Shown here one piece after another: positions 33,894 to 41,108 of a DNA stretch of 43,416 nucleotides (position 1 is the first letter of the stretch; the number at the start of each line of letters is the position of its first letter). The notes under the pieces were generated by a model that ran no database searches, was not told the DNA's origin, and saw only the letters and a list, made by a program, of their open reading frames with translations. The position numbers and the translations under genes were made by a program. Origin of the DNA: an uncultured Selenomonadales bacterium. GTDB taxonomy: Bacteria; Bacillota; Negativicutes; Selenomonadales; Selenomonadaceae. Location of the stretch: the NCBI GenBank assembly GCA_937877565.1, contig CALFJB010000002.1:1-43416 (forward strand), written 5' to 3'.

Positions 33894-34457
33894 TTACCAT
33901 TTACGCGGCGTATAATTAAAAGTCCATTTCATGACAACAGGTTCTTTCCAAAAATGTCCCGGAACTCCTGTATCAGCATCGGTATGAAGTGCGTAGCCAT
34001 TGACTTCTGGCGAATAAAATTTAAATTCGCAATCGTAAGTACCTGCGCCATGCATTTTGACATTTGCACCGTAATGCGGACCGTCATCAGCACTCATCGG
34101 CATAAAAGTTCCGGTAATCGGACCTTGAGGATCGCCGCCGCGTTTAGTAAATTTATATTCGACGCGCATATACGGAATCCACTCACCTACACCGAATCCA
34201 CACTCATTGCCTTCAGTCGCGTGAATGTCTGTTTCAATGTGAATATCAGCTTGATCGGGCGAAAGCATCATACCTTGCGGTTCCATAGGCACGGGCTGGA
34301 AATAAACCAACGCAACTTTGAAATGGTTGACGGTGTCTTCAATTTCGTCGCCGATAGGATATTCCTGAAAAGCCAACGCATTTGGGTTGAAAGCAAACAG
34401 ACTGAAAGCCGCCGCACCTACCGCAAATAATGACTTTAATTTTTTCTTTAAACTCAT
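33894..34457 (-). CDS. P19/Tp34-family periplasmic iron-binding protein
   Basis: A 187-residue exported protein: Lys-rich n-region, hydrophobic core and signal-peptidase site after NALA (29/30). The mature part FQEYPIGDEIEDTVNHFKVA with the metal-binding MMLSPDQADIHIETDIHA and GFGVGEWIPYM is the P19 (FetP, Tp34) signature; Met and His side chains there bind Cu and Fe. P19 proteins work in the periplasm with FTR1 permeases in iron uptake. It lies 41 nt after the FTR1 gene in the same direction, forming the usual pair. Confidence 0.93.
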   Translation of the reverse strand: MSLKKKLKSLFAVGAAAFSLFAFNPNALAFQEYPIGDEIEDTVNHFKVALVYFQPVPMEPQGMMLSPDQADIHIETDIHATEGNECGFGVGEWIPYMRVEYKFTKRGGDPQGPITGTFMPMSADDGPHYGANVKMHGAGTYDCEFKFYSPEVNGYALHTDADTGVPGHFWKEPVVMKWTFNYTPRKW

Positions 34458-34498
34458 AAAAACAACTCCTTAAAAAAATTTTATGCTGACGGTCAAAA

Positions 34499-35692
34499 TT
34501 ATTCAACCGATTGCAAACTTTGTTTACGGCGATAAATTAAAGTTGCAATGCCGATTATCAGCAACACAACTTGTACGCCGAATGTTTCAACAGTAGGATA
34601 AATTCCAAGCAAGTCTATTGTCGGCAAACCTTCAATTTGAGTTTGGGAAAAAATTCCGCCTTCCTGAAGTTCACGAATGCCGCCGCCTGCAAAAGTCACA
34701 GCCAATAAATACATTAAAACGCTTGTGAACAAAAAAAACGGTCGCAAAGGTATTCTCAAAACGCCCTGTTGCATTGCAAAAAACAAAGCCGCAATTACAA
34801 CGCAACCTGCGCCGAAACCGTACCAAATCATATCAACATCGGTAGCTGTATTATTGAACAAGGCTTGATAAAATAAAATCACTTCCGCGCCTTCACGATA
34901 AACTGCTAAAAATGCCGCTAACGCCAACGCCTTAGCTTTGCCGCTTGTCATACTTTTATCTACCATATCTTGAATATATTCTTTCCAAACTTTAGCGTCC
35001 GACTTACTGCCAAGCCAAGCCGAAGTTGCCAAAAGTACGACGACTGCGAATAAAGCCGTTGCACCTTCTAAAACTTCACGCCCTGCACCTGCCGCAGTCG
35101 ATTCAAATATTGATGCGAAAAGATATGCCGTCACGAAACTTGCTATTATCGCGGCTATCATTGCGTTATAAACTGTGTCCAAATATTTTTCATTGCCGGA
35201 CTTTTTAAGATAAGCAATTATTGCAACCAAAACTAAAATAGCTTCTAAACCTTCGCGAATCAAAATTAAAAACGCAGGAAAGAAAGATGCCCAACCGCCT
35301 TCGTCGCCGTGAGCTCCTTCCATTGCCTCAACATTTTCATTGACCATTTCAATTAAAGTTTCGGCTTCAGATTGAACTGTTTCAAGCGGCGCACCTTCCA
35401 ACATAGCTTTTTTGACTTTGTAAAATTGGTACTCGGTAACACCTACTGCTTTACTTGAAACTGTTACGCGAAGTGCACCTTCCATGCCCTCCTTTTCATA
35501 AATACCGTAATAAGCATCGTTGATTTTTTCTTTGGCATTGCGTCCGTCACCAGTCTTATAAATTTCCACTGCTTCATTAACTGTTTTTTCAATTTGATTG
35601 GCAAGTTCCTTCCACTTCGGCGCGGCTTCAACTGTCTGACCTATCAAAAACAAAACTGCAAAAACTACCAACAAAAACTTTTCCTTCACCAA
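34499..35692 (-). CDS. FTR1-family high-affinity iron permease
   Basis: A 397-residue inner-membrane permease. A signal-like first segment (~5-22) and a periplasmic helical domain (~25-130, as in EfeU/FetM long forms) precede about seven membrane helices. Two REGxE iron-binding motifs are intact: IREGLEAILV (146-150) and YREGAEVILF (266-270). It transports iron together with P19 encoded next. A candidate Fur operator lies 19 nt upstream of the start. Divergent from exbB, so iron acquisition functions are arranged around one regulatory region. Confidence 0.94.
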   Translation of the reverse strand: MVKEKFLLVVFAVLFLIGQTVEAAPKWKELANQIEKTVNEAVEIYKTGDGRNAKEKINDAYYGIYEKEGMEGALRVTVSSKAVGVTEYQFYKVKKAMLEGAPLETVQSEAETLIEMVNENVEAMEGAHGDEGGWASFFPAFLILIREGLEAILVLVAIIAYLKKSGNEKYLDTVYNAMIAAIIASFVTAYLFASIFESTAAGAGREVLEGATALFAVVVLLATSAWLGSKSDAKVWKEYIQDMVDKSMTSGKAKALALAAFLAVYREGAEVILFYQALFNNTATDVDMIWYGFGAGCVVIAALFFAMQQGVLRIPLRPFFLFTSVLMYLLAVTFAGGGIRELQEGGIFSQTQIEGLPTIDLLGIYPTVETFGVQVVLLIIGIATLIYRRKQSLQSVE

Positions 35693-35710
35693 AACTACTC
35701 CTCAAATTAT

Positions 35711-35725
35711 TAAGAATCAATCTCA
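35711..35725 (-). promoter_or_regulatory. Candidate Fur box upstream of FTR1
   Basis: Minus strand TGAGATT-G-ATTCTTA fits the 7-1-7 Fur consensus TGATAAT-N-ATTATCA family (TGAGAAT-N-ATTCTCA variant) with two mismatches. It lies between the FTR1 start (35692) and its presumed promoter, suiting iron-dependent repression. Sequence match only. Confidence 0.55.
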
Positions 35726-35789
35726 TTATTAAAAATATATCACGATATATTAAAAATTGCAAATAAAAATTTTTATCATTTTATTCAAC

Positions 35790-35817
35790 TTGCTTAAAAA
35801 AAATTTTTTGCTATAAT
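35790..35817 (+). promoter_or_regulatory. Promoter of exbB-exbD-tonB operon
   Basis: TTGCTT (35790-35795), a 16-nt spacer and a perfect TATAAT (35812-35817). Transcription would start near 35824, giving a ~45-nt leader to GTG 35869. TGAGAAT at 35827-35833 right after the start site is a perfect left half of a Fur-type site, with a poor right half (ACTTTTG). Confidence 0.72.
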
Positions 35818-35868
35818 ATTTGAAAATGAGAATGACTTTTGTTGTATCTTTGGAATGGAGATGTTTTT

Positions 35869-36465
35869 GTGGAACTTGTCGAACTGTTTACCAAAGGCGG
35901 ACCTGTAATGTATCTGCTTTTGTTGAGTTCCATAGTAGTTGTAGGAATTGGAATTGAGAGACTGAATTTTTATAATTATGCCGGCAATGATAGCGAAAAT
36001 TTTTTATCGGCATTGAATGACAAGTTAAAAAATAATTCAGTAGATGAAGTTGCGAATTTTTGTTACGCAGAAAAAAGTAGCATCGGCGCAGTTGCCTTTT
36101 CAGGAGTTTTGGCAAAAACGCGCGGTGAAAATGTTGAACTCGCATTGGAAACGGCTTACGGCGAAGAGGCTATGAAACTTCGTTCAAGATTGAATTATCT
36201 TTCGACGATTGTTACTTTATCGCCGCTATTGGGACTTTTGGGAACTATTTCAGGTATGATTGAAAGTTTTAATATTTTCAGTTTGCAGGCAGGTCAACCG
36301 CTTGCAATTACAGGCGGCATTGGCGAAGCTTTAATTGCGACTGCAACAGGACTTTGTGTAGCAATTTTCGCACTTATGGTTCACACTTACTTTGCACAAA
36401 AACTTGATGAACTTTTGTCCGAACTTGAAAAGACTGTCAACATTGTCTTGGCGCATTTAGGTTAA
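35869..36465 (+). CDS. exbB: ExbB/TolQ/MotA-type proton channel
   Basis: A 198-residue inner-membrane protein with three membrane helices: GGPVMYLLLLSSIVVVGIGI, LSPLLGLLGTISGMIESF (the conserved PLLGLLGT motif) and GEALIATATGLCVAIFALM. With ExbD it uses the proton gradient to drive TonB. GTG 35869 is chosen for GGAG eight bases upstream; an in-frame longer start at 35839 lacks an RBS. First gene of a plus-strand operon exbB-exbD-tonB-tonB-like. Confidence 0.92.
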   Translation: MELVELFTKGGPVMYLLLLSSIVVVGIGIERLNFYNYAGNDSENFLSALNDKLKNNSVDEVANFCYAEKSSIGAVAFSGVLAKTRGENVELALETAYGEEAMKLRSRLNYLSTIVTLSPLLGLLGTISGMIESFNIFSLQAGQPLAITGGIGEALIATATGLCVAIFALMVHTYFAQKLDELLSELEKTVNIVLAHLG

Positions 36466-36475
36466 AGGTGATTCG

Positions 36476-36889
36476 ATGAAACGCCGTAACTTTCGTGAAA
36501 ATAATCAGCCACTGGTTATGATTATTCCGATGATTGACATAATGCTTTTTTTGCTGGTTTTTTTTATGCTAAGTACAATTTACATGGTTCAGACAAATAA
36601 TTTTCAAGTTACTTTGCCACAATCTGAAACTAAACAGCAACAGGAAAATCCGCCGAATGTCATTAAAGTTACCGTAATGGCGAACGGCGAAATTATGTTT
36701 GAAGATGAAAAAGTTCAAAAAAATCAACTGGCGCAAAAGATTTTTAAAACTTTGTCGGCAGATAATGAAACTTTTTTTGTTTTGCTAGGCGACAAAATGA
36801 CGCGCTATGAACAAGTTGTAAATGTTTTGGAAATTATGAAAAAGTCTGGAATAAGACACATTTCAATAGCAACCGAAGTAAAACAATAA
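36476..36889 (+). CDS. exbD: ExbD/TolR-type protein
   Basis: A 137-residue partner of ExbB with one N-terminal membrane helix (MIIPMIDIMLFLLVFFML; the conserved Asp for proton transfer is in PMIDIM) and a periplasmic domain (VIKVTVMANGEIMF...VVNVLEIMKKSGIRHISIATE). Starts 10 nt after exbB with an AGGTG site. Contains an intact T8 run in the helix codons. Confidence 0.93.
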   Translation: MKRRNFRENNQPLVMIIPMIDIMLFLLVFFMLSTIYMVQTNNFQVTLPQSETKQQQENPPNVIKVTVMANGEIMFEDEKVQKNQLAQKIFKTLSADNETFFVLLGDKMTRYEQVVNVLEIMKKSGIRHISIATEVKQ

Positions 36890-36907
36890 TTTTGAGGAGA
36901 ATCTAAA

Positions 36908-37582
36908 GTGCAGTACAGACCATTTTGGGAAAGGATATTTTTTCTGGCGGTGGTACTGCATTTCATTTTTTTGATAGGCGTATTTGCGTACGAAAAATTT
37001 TCACTTCCACAAACAGAAAAAGTTGACGACGTTGAAGAGTTGGAATGGGTTGAAGTCGAAGTTGACAACGGCGAAGAAATTGCCGAAAGTGAACCTGAAA
37101 TTCCCAACGTTGCAGAAATTTTTCCTGAAATTGAAATTCCGCCGATTGAAATTCCGCCTCCTCCTGAACCTGCAGTGACAGAACCTCCGCCGCCTGAAAC
37201 AAAAGCAGTTGCAACAAATTCCGGCGAAAATACAGACGACTCACAAAAAGCAAAGTCTGATGAAGACAAGCGCGGCAAGTTGATTGTCTTGACCAAAGTT
37301 TTTCCGAAAGATGTCGTTCCAACTTTGATAAGTTCCGGCGCAATTAATGAACGCCCGATTTTAAACAGCGGCAAAATTGTCATTGCAATTACAATCGACA
37401 TCAAAGGCAAAGTAAAAAATATTGAAATTCGGCGCGGAGGTGGCACTGATGAGCACGGCAACTTAATAAATCTTGTTTCCGAAGCGGCGGCGGCAGGTTG
37501 GACTTTTGAACCTTACCAAGATGAAGACGGCAATATTAAAGAAATGAAAACGCAGATTGAATTTAAACCTGAAGATTTTTAA
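36908..37582 (+). CDS. tonB: TonB energy-transducing protein
   Basis: A 224-residue protein starting at GTG 36908 (GAGGAG upstream). Residues ~10-28 form the membrane anchor; ~35-100 are a Glu/Pro-rich periplasm-spanning rod (EIEIPPIEIPPPPEP); ~125-224 are the TonB C-terminal fold (GKIVIAITIDIKGKVKNIEI, WTFEPYQDEDG). It couples ExbBD to outer-membrane receptors, which implies a diderm host. No TonB-dependent receptor is in the window. Confidence 0.92.
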   Translation: MQYRPFWERIFFLAVVLHFIFLIGVFAYEKFSLPQTEKVDDVEELEWVEVEVDNGEEIAESEPEIPNVAEIFPEIEIPPIEIPPPPEPAVTEPPPPETKAVATNSGENTDDSQKAKSDEDKRGKLIVLTKVFPKDVVPTLISSGAINERPILNSGKIVIAITIDIKGKVKNIEIRRGGGTDEHGNLINLVSEAAAAGWTFEPYQDEDGNIKEMKTQIEFKPEDF

Positions 37583-37594
37583 GGAGTGGTTGTT

Positions 37595-37945
37595 ATGAAA
37601 AAAGTTTTAGCGATTATCTTTGCACTGATGATTTTTTCGGCGCAGGTAAATTTTGTTGACGCGGCAGAAATGGGAAAACCTGCCACGCCTGTTGAAAGTT
37701 CAAAAGTTTTCCCGAAAGACTTGGAGAAAAATTTAAATTATCGCGGTACAGTGACAATTAACGCTATAGTCAATGCGGAAGGCAAAGTTATTAAAACAGT
37801 TATAATGCGTTCTTCCGGTAGACCGAAAGTCGATAAAATTGCAATGGAAGCGGCGGCGAAGTGGGAATTTGAACCTGCTGTCGATGAAGACGGCAAACCT
37901 ATGGAAGTCTGGTACATGATAAATTTTAAAGCCGTAGATTTTTAA
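37595..37945 (+). CDS. Secreted single-domain TonB C-terminal protein
   Basis: A 116-residue protein: cleavable signal peptide (MKKVLAIIFALMIFSAQVNF, site near VDAA) and one TonB_C domain (YRGTVTINAIVNAEGKVIKT; KWEFEPAVDEDGKPMEVWY). It has neither anchor nor Pro-rich rod, so it would be soluble in the periplasm. The fold is close to that of the adjacent TonB, suggesting duplication of the domain. ATG 37595 has AAGGAG upstream. The stop overlaps the convergent apbE stop by 4 nt. Role unknown; it might modulate TonB-receptor contacts. Confidence 0.87.
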   Translation: MKKVLAIIFALMIFSAQVNFVDAAEMGKPATPVESSKVFPKDLEKNLNYRGTVTINAIVNAEGKVIKTVIMRSSGRPKVDKIAMEAAAKWEFEPAVDEDGKPMEVWYMINFKAVDF

Positions 37946-38844
37946 AAATTTTGTATTTCAACTTGCACGACTTCGGGAAAAATATTTTTGCCAATCAGAA
38001 AAATCGAAGTGCTTAAAATGTCGGCAACAGTGGCGCAATTTTCAACTTCGCCATTCACAACAACGCTAACTGACGCAATTTTATTTTCTGAAGGCTTGCA
38101 AGTTTTTGGATCAATAATGTGGTGATAAATCTTTCCGTTCGCAATAAAAAATTGTTCATAGTCGCCGGAAGTCGAAATCGCAGAATTTTCCAGTTCAATA
38201 ATCTTCGACAAATTATTTTCGCGCGCATTTCTTAAGCCGATTGTTTTTTTTCCAAAAGTATAAATCGTACTCGTGCCAAAATCAATAATGCCGTCGGAGA
38301 TTTTATATTTCTCAAAAATTTTTCGCGCAATGTCAACGCCGTAACCTTTGCCGACGCCGCCCAAATTTATTTTCACTCCAAATTTATCAACGTAGGCACT
38401 GCAATTTTTTTCATCCAAATGTAAATGTTCATAGCCGACAAAATTTTTTACGTCGGAAATTTCCTCTTCACTCGGCAAAATTTTATTTTTTCGCGCATTT
38501 TTCCACAAATCTACAGCCGCGCCAATCGTTACGTCAAAAGTTCCGTTAGTCAATGCAGAATATTTCTGCGACATTTCCAGCATTTCAAAAACTTCAGGAC
38601 TGATTTTTATAAAAATTCCGTTACCTGCACCGTCATTTAAATTTTTTACGTCAACTTTAACTTTTTCAACAAAATCAAAAATTTTATCAAAACTTTCATC
38701 GACGGCAATTTTTGAATTTTTTCCCGACGCTTTCAAAGTTACGAGCGTCCCCATAATTTTTTCACTGCGTTCATAATTTTCATTACCGCAACCCAAAATA
38801 AAAAGCACTGCGATTAAAAGCAGTGCCGTAAAAATTTTTTTCAA
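37942..38844 (-). CDS. apbE: ApbE, FAD:protein FMN transferase (lipoprotein)
   Basis: A 300-residue exported lipoprotein (lipobox ILGC, Cys19) that attaches FMN from FAD to Ser/Thr of target proteins outside the cytoplasm. Motifs: IMGTLVTLKAS at the start, INLGGVGKGYGVD in the middle, GTSTIYTFG, and YHHIIDPKTCKP (conserved His/Asp-Pro), then the C-terminal ATVADILSTSIFLIG metal-site region. Its natural substrate is likely the FMN-binding lipoprotein at 39.3 kb, in the same gene run. It is preceded by the double-glycine-leader protein at 38.9 kb. Confidence 0.93.
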   Translation of the reverse strand: MKKIFTALLLIAVLFILGCGNENYERSEKIMGTLVTLKASGKNSKIAVDESFDKIFDFVEKVKVDVKNLNDGAGNGIFIKISPEVFEMLEMSQKYSALTNGTFDVTIGAAVDLWKNARKNKILPSEEEISDVKNFVGYEHLHLDEKNCSAYVDKFGVKINLGGVGKGYGVDIARKIFEKYKISDGIIDFGTSTIYTFGKKTIGLRNARENNLSKIIELENSAISTSGDYEQFFIANGKIYHHIIDPKTCKPSENKIASVSVVVNGEVENCATVADILSTSIFLIGKNIFPEVVQVEIQNF

Positions 38845-38887
38845 GTTTTCGCCTCATTTTTTAAATTTGAAACATTTTGCCGAAAAT

Positions 38888-39232
38888 TTATTGGAAATTT
38901 GCAAGTCTGTTGAGAACTTCTTGATGAGAAATATATTGACCGTTTGTCATATCTTTGTAAGTATTATTTTTTGAGCCCGCGCCTGTACCGAATAAACCCA
39001 AACTTATATCAGCGTCAATTTTCAAATTTTTTTGGAGAATATTTTCAACTTCATTTGCGATTATTCGGTTTGCGCCGGGAATGTGAGCATCAACTGAACC
39101 TAATTTTTTTAATGTCGGATTTGAAACAATCGCCTTTGTTAAATCTTCAAGTTCGCCTACTGTTCCTCCGCTTACTTCGTCGAGATTTTCCATTGTCAAA
39201 ACATCATTTTGTAATTTCATTTCTTTTGTCAT
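38888..39232 (-). CDS. Double-glycine-leader peptide/protein B
   Basis: A 114-residue protein. The leader MTKEMKLQNDVLTMENLDEV ends in SGG (cut expected after Gly23), like class II bacteriocin and NHLP-type leaders. The predicted mature part (~91 residues) is Gly/Asn-rich, has no Cys, and ends with a motif shared with protein A: N(T/S)Y(K/T)DMxxGxxxSHxxVxxRLxN. ATG 39232 has AAAGGAAG upstream; the longer frame to 39274 lacks an RBS. It sits between the FMN-binding lipoprotein and apbE. No C39 peptidase transporter is in the window. Family not recognised; bacteriocin, secreted signal or a cargo of the local ABC transporter are possibilities. Confidence 0.75.
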   Translation of the reverse strand: MTKEMKLQNDVLTMENLDEVSGGTVGELEDLTKAIVSNPTLKKLGSVDAHIPGANRIIANEVENILQKNLKIDADISLGLFGTGAGSKNNTYKDMTNGQYISHQEVLNRLANFQ

Positions 39233-39316
39233 TTTTAAAACTTCCTTTCTTTTTTGAATTTTTATTTTCGACACTTATACGCGCCGATTCAAAAATTATT
39301 AAGATCCATAAAAAAT

Positions 39317-39769
39317 TTATTTTTTCGCATCGTCAACGGCTTTTTCAACGGTTTCGACAAATTGCCCGTAAGAAATACTTGCGCCGGAAATTGCATCAAC
39401 TTCATCAAGGTTTTGTGTTTCAACAAGTTGCGCGGGATAATTTTTTATCGCTTGAACTGCAATTTGCGCTTTTTTGTAGTCGGCTGAATCTTTTCCCAAA
39501 ATTTCGCCGTAAGTTTCATCTTTTTCATTGCCGAACAAGTCATAACCTGTAAATTGCGCGTCGATAATTTTTTCATCTTTAATCGTCAAAGTCAAAACAC
39601 TTTTGCCAAGTTTTTCATCGCGCGAACTTTCAGCCGTGTAAGTGCCGTCCTTCGCCGAACTCAAATCAAAATTTATTTTTTGTGGAGCAGGTTTTTCTTC
39701 AACCTTGTCAAAACAACCACTAAAAATTTGCGTCGAAAAAATCAAAATCGCAACCCACAATTTTTTCAT
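39317..39769 (-). CDS. FMN-binding-domain lipoprotein, ApbE substrate
   Basis: A 150-residue lipoprotein (lipobox FSGC, Cys19). The domain GTYTAESSRDEKLGKSVLTL ... VDAISGASISYGQF is an FMN_bind domain; SGASIS (128-133) is the S-G-A-T/S-x-S/T flavinylation motif whose last residue receives FMN from ApbE. It would be an extracytoplasmic one-electron carrier, plausible for reducing iron for FTR1/P19. It lies 12 nt from the ABC ATPase gene in the same direction. Confidence 0.9.
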   Translation of the reverse strand: MKKLWVAILIFSTQIFSGCFDKVEEKPAPQKINFDLSSAKDGTYTAESSRDEKLGKSVLTLTIKDEKIIDAQFTGYDLFGNEKDETYGEILGKDSADYKKAQIAVQAIKNYPAQLVETQNLDEVDAISGASISYGQFVETVEKAVDDAKK

Positions 39770-39781
39770 AAAATTTCCTCC

Positions 39782-40477
39782 TCAAGGCGTGAAAAATCCT
39801 TCAAGTTTTTGGTGATCATTTTCATAAACTTTTTTAATCCTGCCGTGTTCAATGACAACACAACGCTCCGCAGATTGTCCGACTTCAGTTGAGTGCGTAA
39901 CAGTTATAATAGTGTGCCCTTCTTCGTGAAGTTCGCGGAAAAGTTTCATTACCAAATTTTGATTCATTTCGTCCAAATTTCCTGTAGGTTCATCAGCCAA
40001 AATTAAAACCGGATAATTTATCAATGCCCGCGCTATACAAACTCTTTGCTGTTCGCCGCCTGAAAGTTGGCTCGGTAAATGCGTGGCTCTGTCTTCAAGT
40101 CCGACTCTTTTCAATGCCAATCGCGCCTCTTCAATGTCCGGCAAACTGTGATAATATTGCGCCACCATTACATTTTCAATCGCCGTCAAGTACGGTATCA
40201 AATGAAATTGTTGAAAAACCATTCCGATTTTTTCGCGGCGAATTGTCGTTAAATCTGTTCCGCCGACATCTGTCAAAGAAATTCCGTCCAAAATAACTTC
40301 GCCTTCGGTAGCTTTGTCCATGCAGCCGATAATGTTCATTAAAGTTGTTTTACCACTTCCGCTTGGTCCCATTATCGCCGTCCAGTCGCCTTTTTCGACA
40401 TTCAAATTTATTTTGTCCAATGCTTTTACTTTGCCGTTGTAAACCATAGAAACATTTTTCAATTCAAGCAACGCCAT
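39782..40477 (-). CDS. ABC transporter ATPase, MacB/LolD type
   Basis: A 231-residue ATPase: Walker A GPSGSGKTT (37-45), Q-loop GMVFQQFHLIP, signature LSGGEQQR (138-145), Walker B LILADEPTGNLD (158-169), H-loop TVTHS. This subfamily drives FtsX-type permeases (41.1-42.8 kb) that act mechanically on periplasmic or lipoprotein substrates rather than moving small solutes. ABC genes of this kind accompany P19/FTR1 clusters in other bacteria. A terminator and the peptide A gene separate it from the permeases, so it may have its own promoter. Confidence 0.93.
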   Translation of the reverse strand: MALLELKNVSMVYNGKVKALDKINLNVEKGDWTAIMGPSGSGKTTLMNIIGCMDKATEGEVILDGISLTDVGGTDLTTIRREKIGMVFQQFHLIPYLTAIENVMVAQYYHSLPDIEEARLALKRVGLEDRATHLPSQLSGGEQQRVCIARALINYPVLILADEPTGNLDEMNQNLVMKLFRELHEEGHTIITVTHSTEVGQSAERCVVIEHGRIKKVYENDHQKLEGFFTP

Positions 40478-40589
40478 AATTTTTTCACCTCAATAATTTT
40501 TTGAAAATCTCTTTCAATTATAGCACAAAATTGGCGTAAAAAAATAAACCGATTGGTTTTCAAAAAAATTTTTTAACTTATAACACAAA

Positions 40590-40621
40590 AAATCCCTGAT
40601 GAAAAATTTCATCAGAGATTT
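40590..40621 (-). terminator. Rho-independent terminator after peptide A gene
   Basis: Minus strand AAATCTCTGATGAAA pairs with TTTCATCAGGGATTT (one mismatch; 40621-40590), followed by TTTTGTGTT. It lies 28 nt after the peptide A stop, splitting the run between the peptide and the ATPase. Confidence 0.82.
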
Positions 40622-40648
40622 ACATTTTAGTTTAGCAATCATTATTCA

Positions 40649-41026
40649 TCAGAGAATTTCATTGCCGTAATTTTTTAATCTTTGAACAACATCCGAATGA
40701 CTTAAAGCTTTACCAGTTGCCATATCTGTGTAAGAGTTGCCGACTTCGCGGAATCCAGAGCCGCCCCAACCTACGCTTATGTTTGATTTAATCCTCATGT
40801 CTTTTTCCAAAAGATTTTCCATTGCATAAGCCAGCGGAATATTTCCAATGCAACCTACTTTAATTTTCGTTGCCAATTCTGCGGCGTCGGCGAAAAAGTT
40901 CAGTACGTTGTTGTTGCTTGTGAAGGCTTTAGTTAATTCGTGCAGTTGATCACCAGTTGCACCGGTTACTTCATCAAGAGCCTCCATTGTCAAAACATCA
41001 TTTTGTAATCTCATTTCTTTTGTCAT
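40649..41026 (-). CDS. Double-glycine-leader peptide/protein A
   Basis: A 125-residue paralogue of protein B. The leader MTKEMRLQNDVLTMEALDEV ends in TGA (Gly-Ala variant, residues 21-23). The mature part has one Cys (KVGCIGN), a helix (LAYAMENLLEKDM), a Gly-rich ISVGWGGSG and the conserved end SYTDMATGKALSHSDV, then VQRLKNYG. Leader DNA and the RBS region (GAAAGGAAGTTTT) are nearly identical to those of protein B, while the mature parts diverge, as in bacteriocin families. It lies between the FtsX permease and a strong terminator. Function unknown. Confidence 0.75.
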   Translation of the reverse strand: MTKEMRLQNDVLTMEALDEVTGATGDQLHELTKAFTSNNNVLNFFADAAELATKIKVGCIGNIPLAYAMENLLEKDMRIKSNISVGWGGSGFREVGNSYTDMATGKALSHSDVVQRLKNYGNEIL

Positions 41027-41108
41027 TTTAAAAACTTCCTTTCAAATTTTTATTTTCACCCCTTATACTAGCCGACTTCAAAATTATTAATCGGCTTAAA
41101 AAATTTTT

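Noticed and set aside
33863..33897. Imperfect stem with T7 near the P19 stop as a terminator
   Set aside because: The stem has a bulge and mismatch and the T-run lies on the plus-strand side, wrong for P19; kept only as a note.
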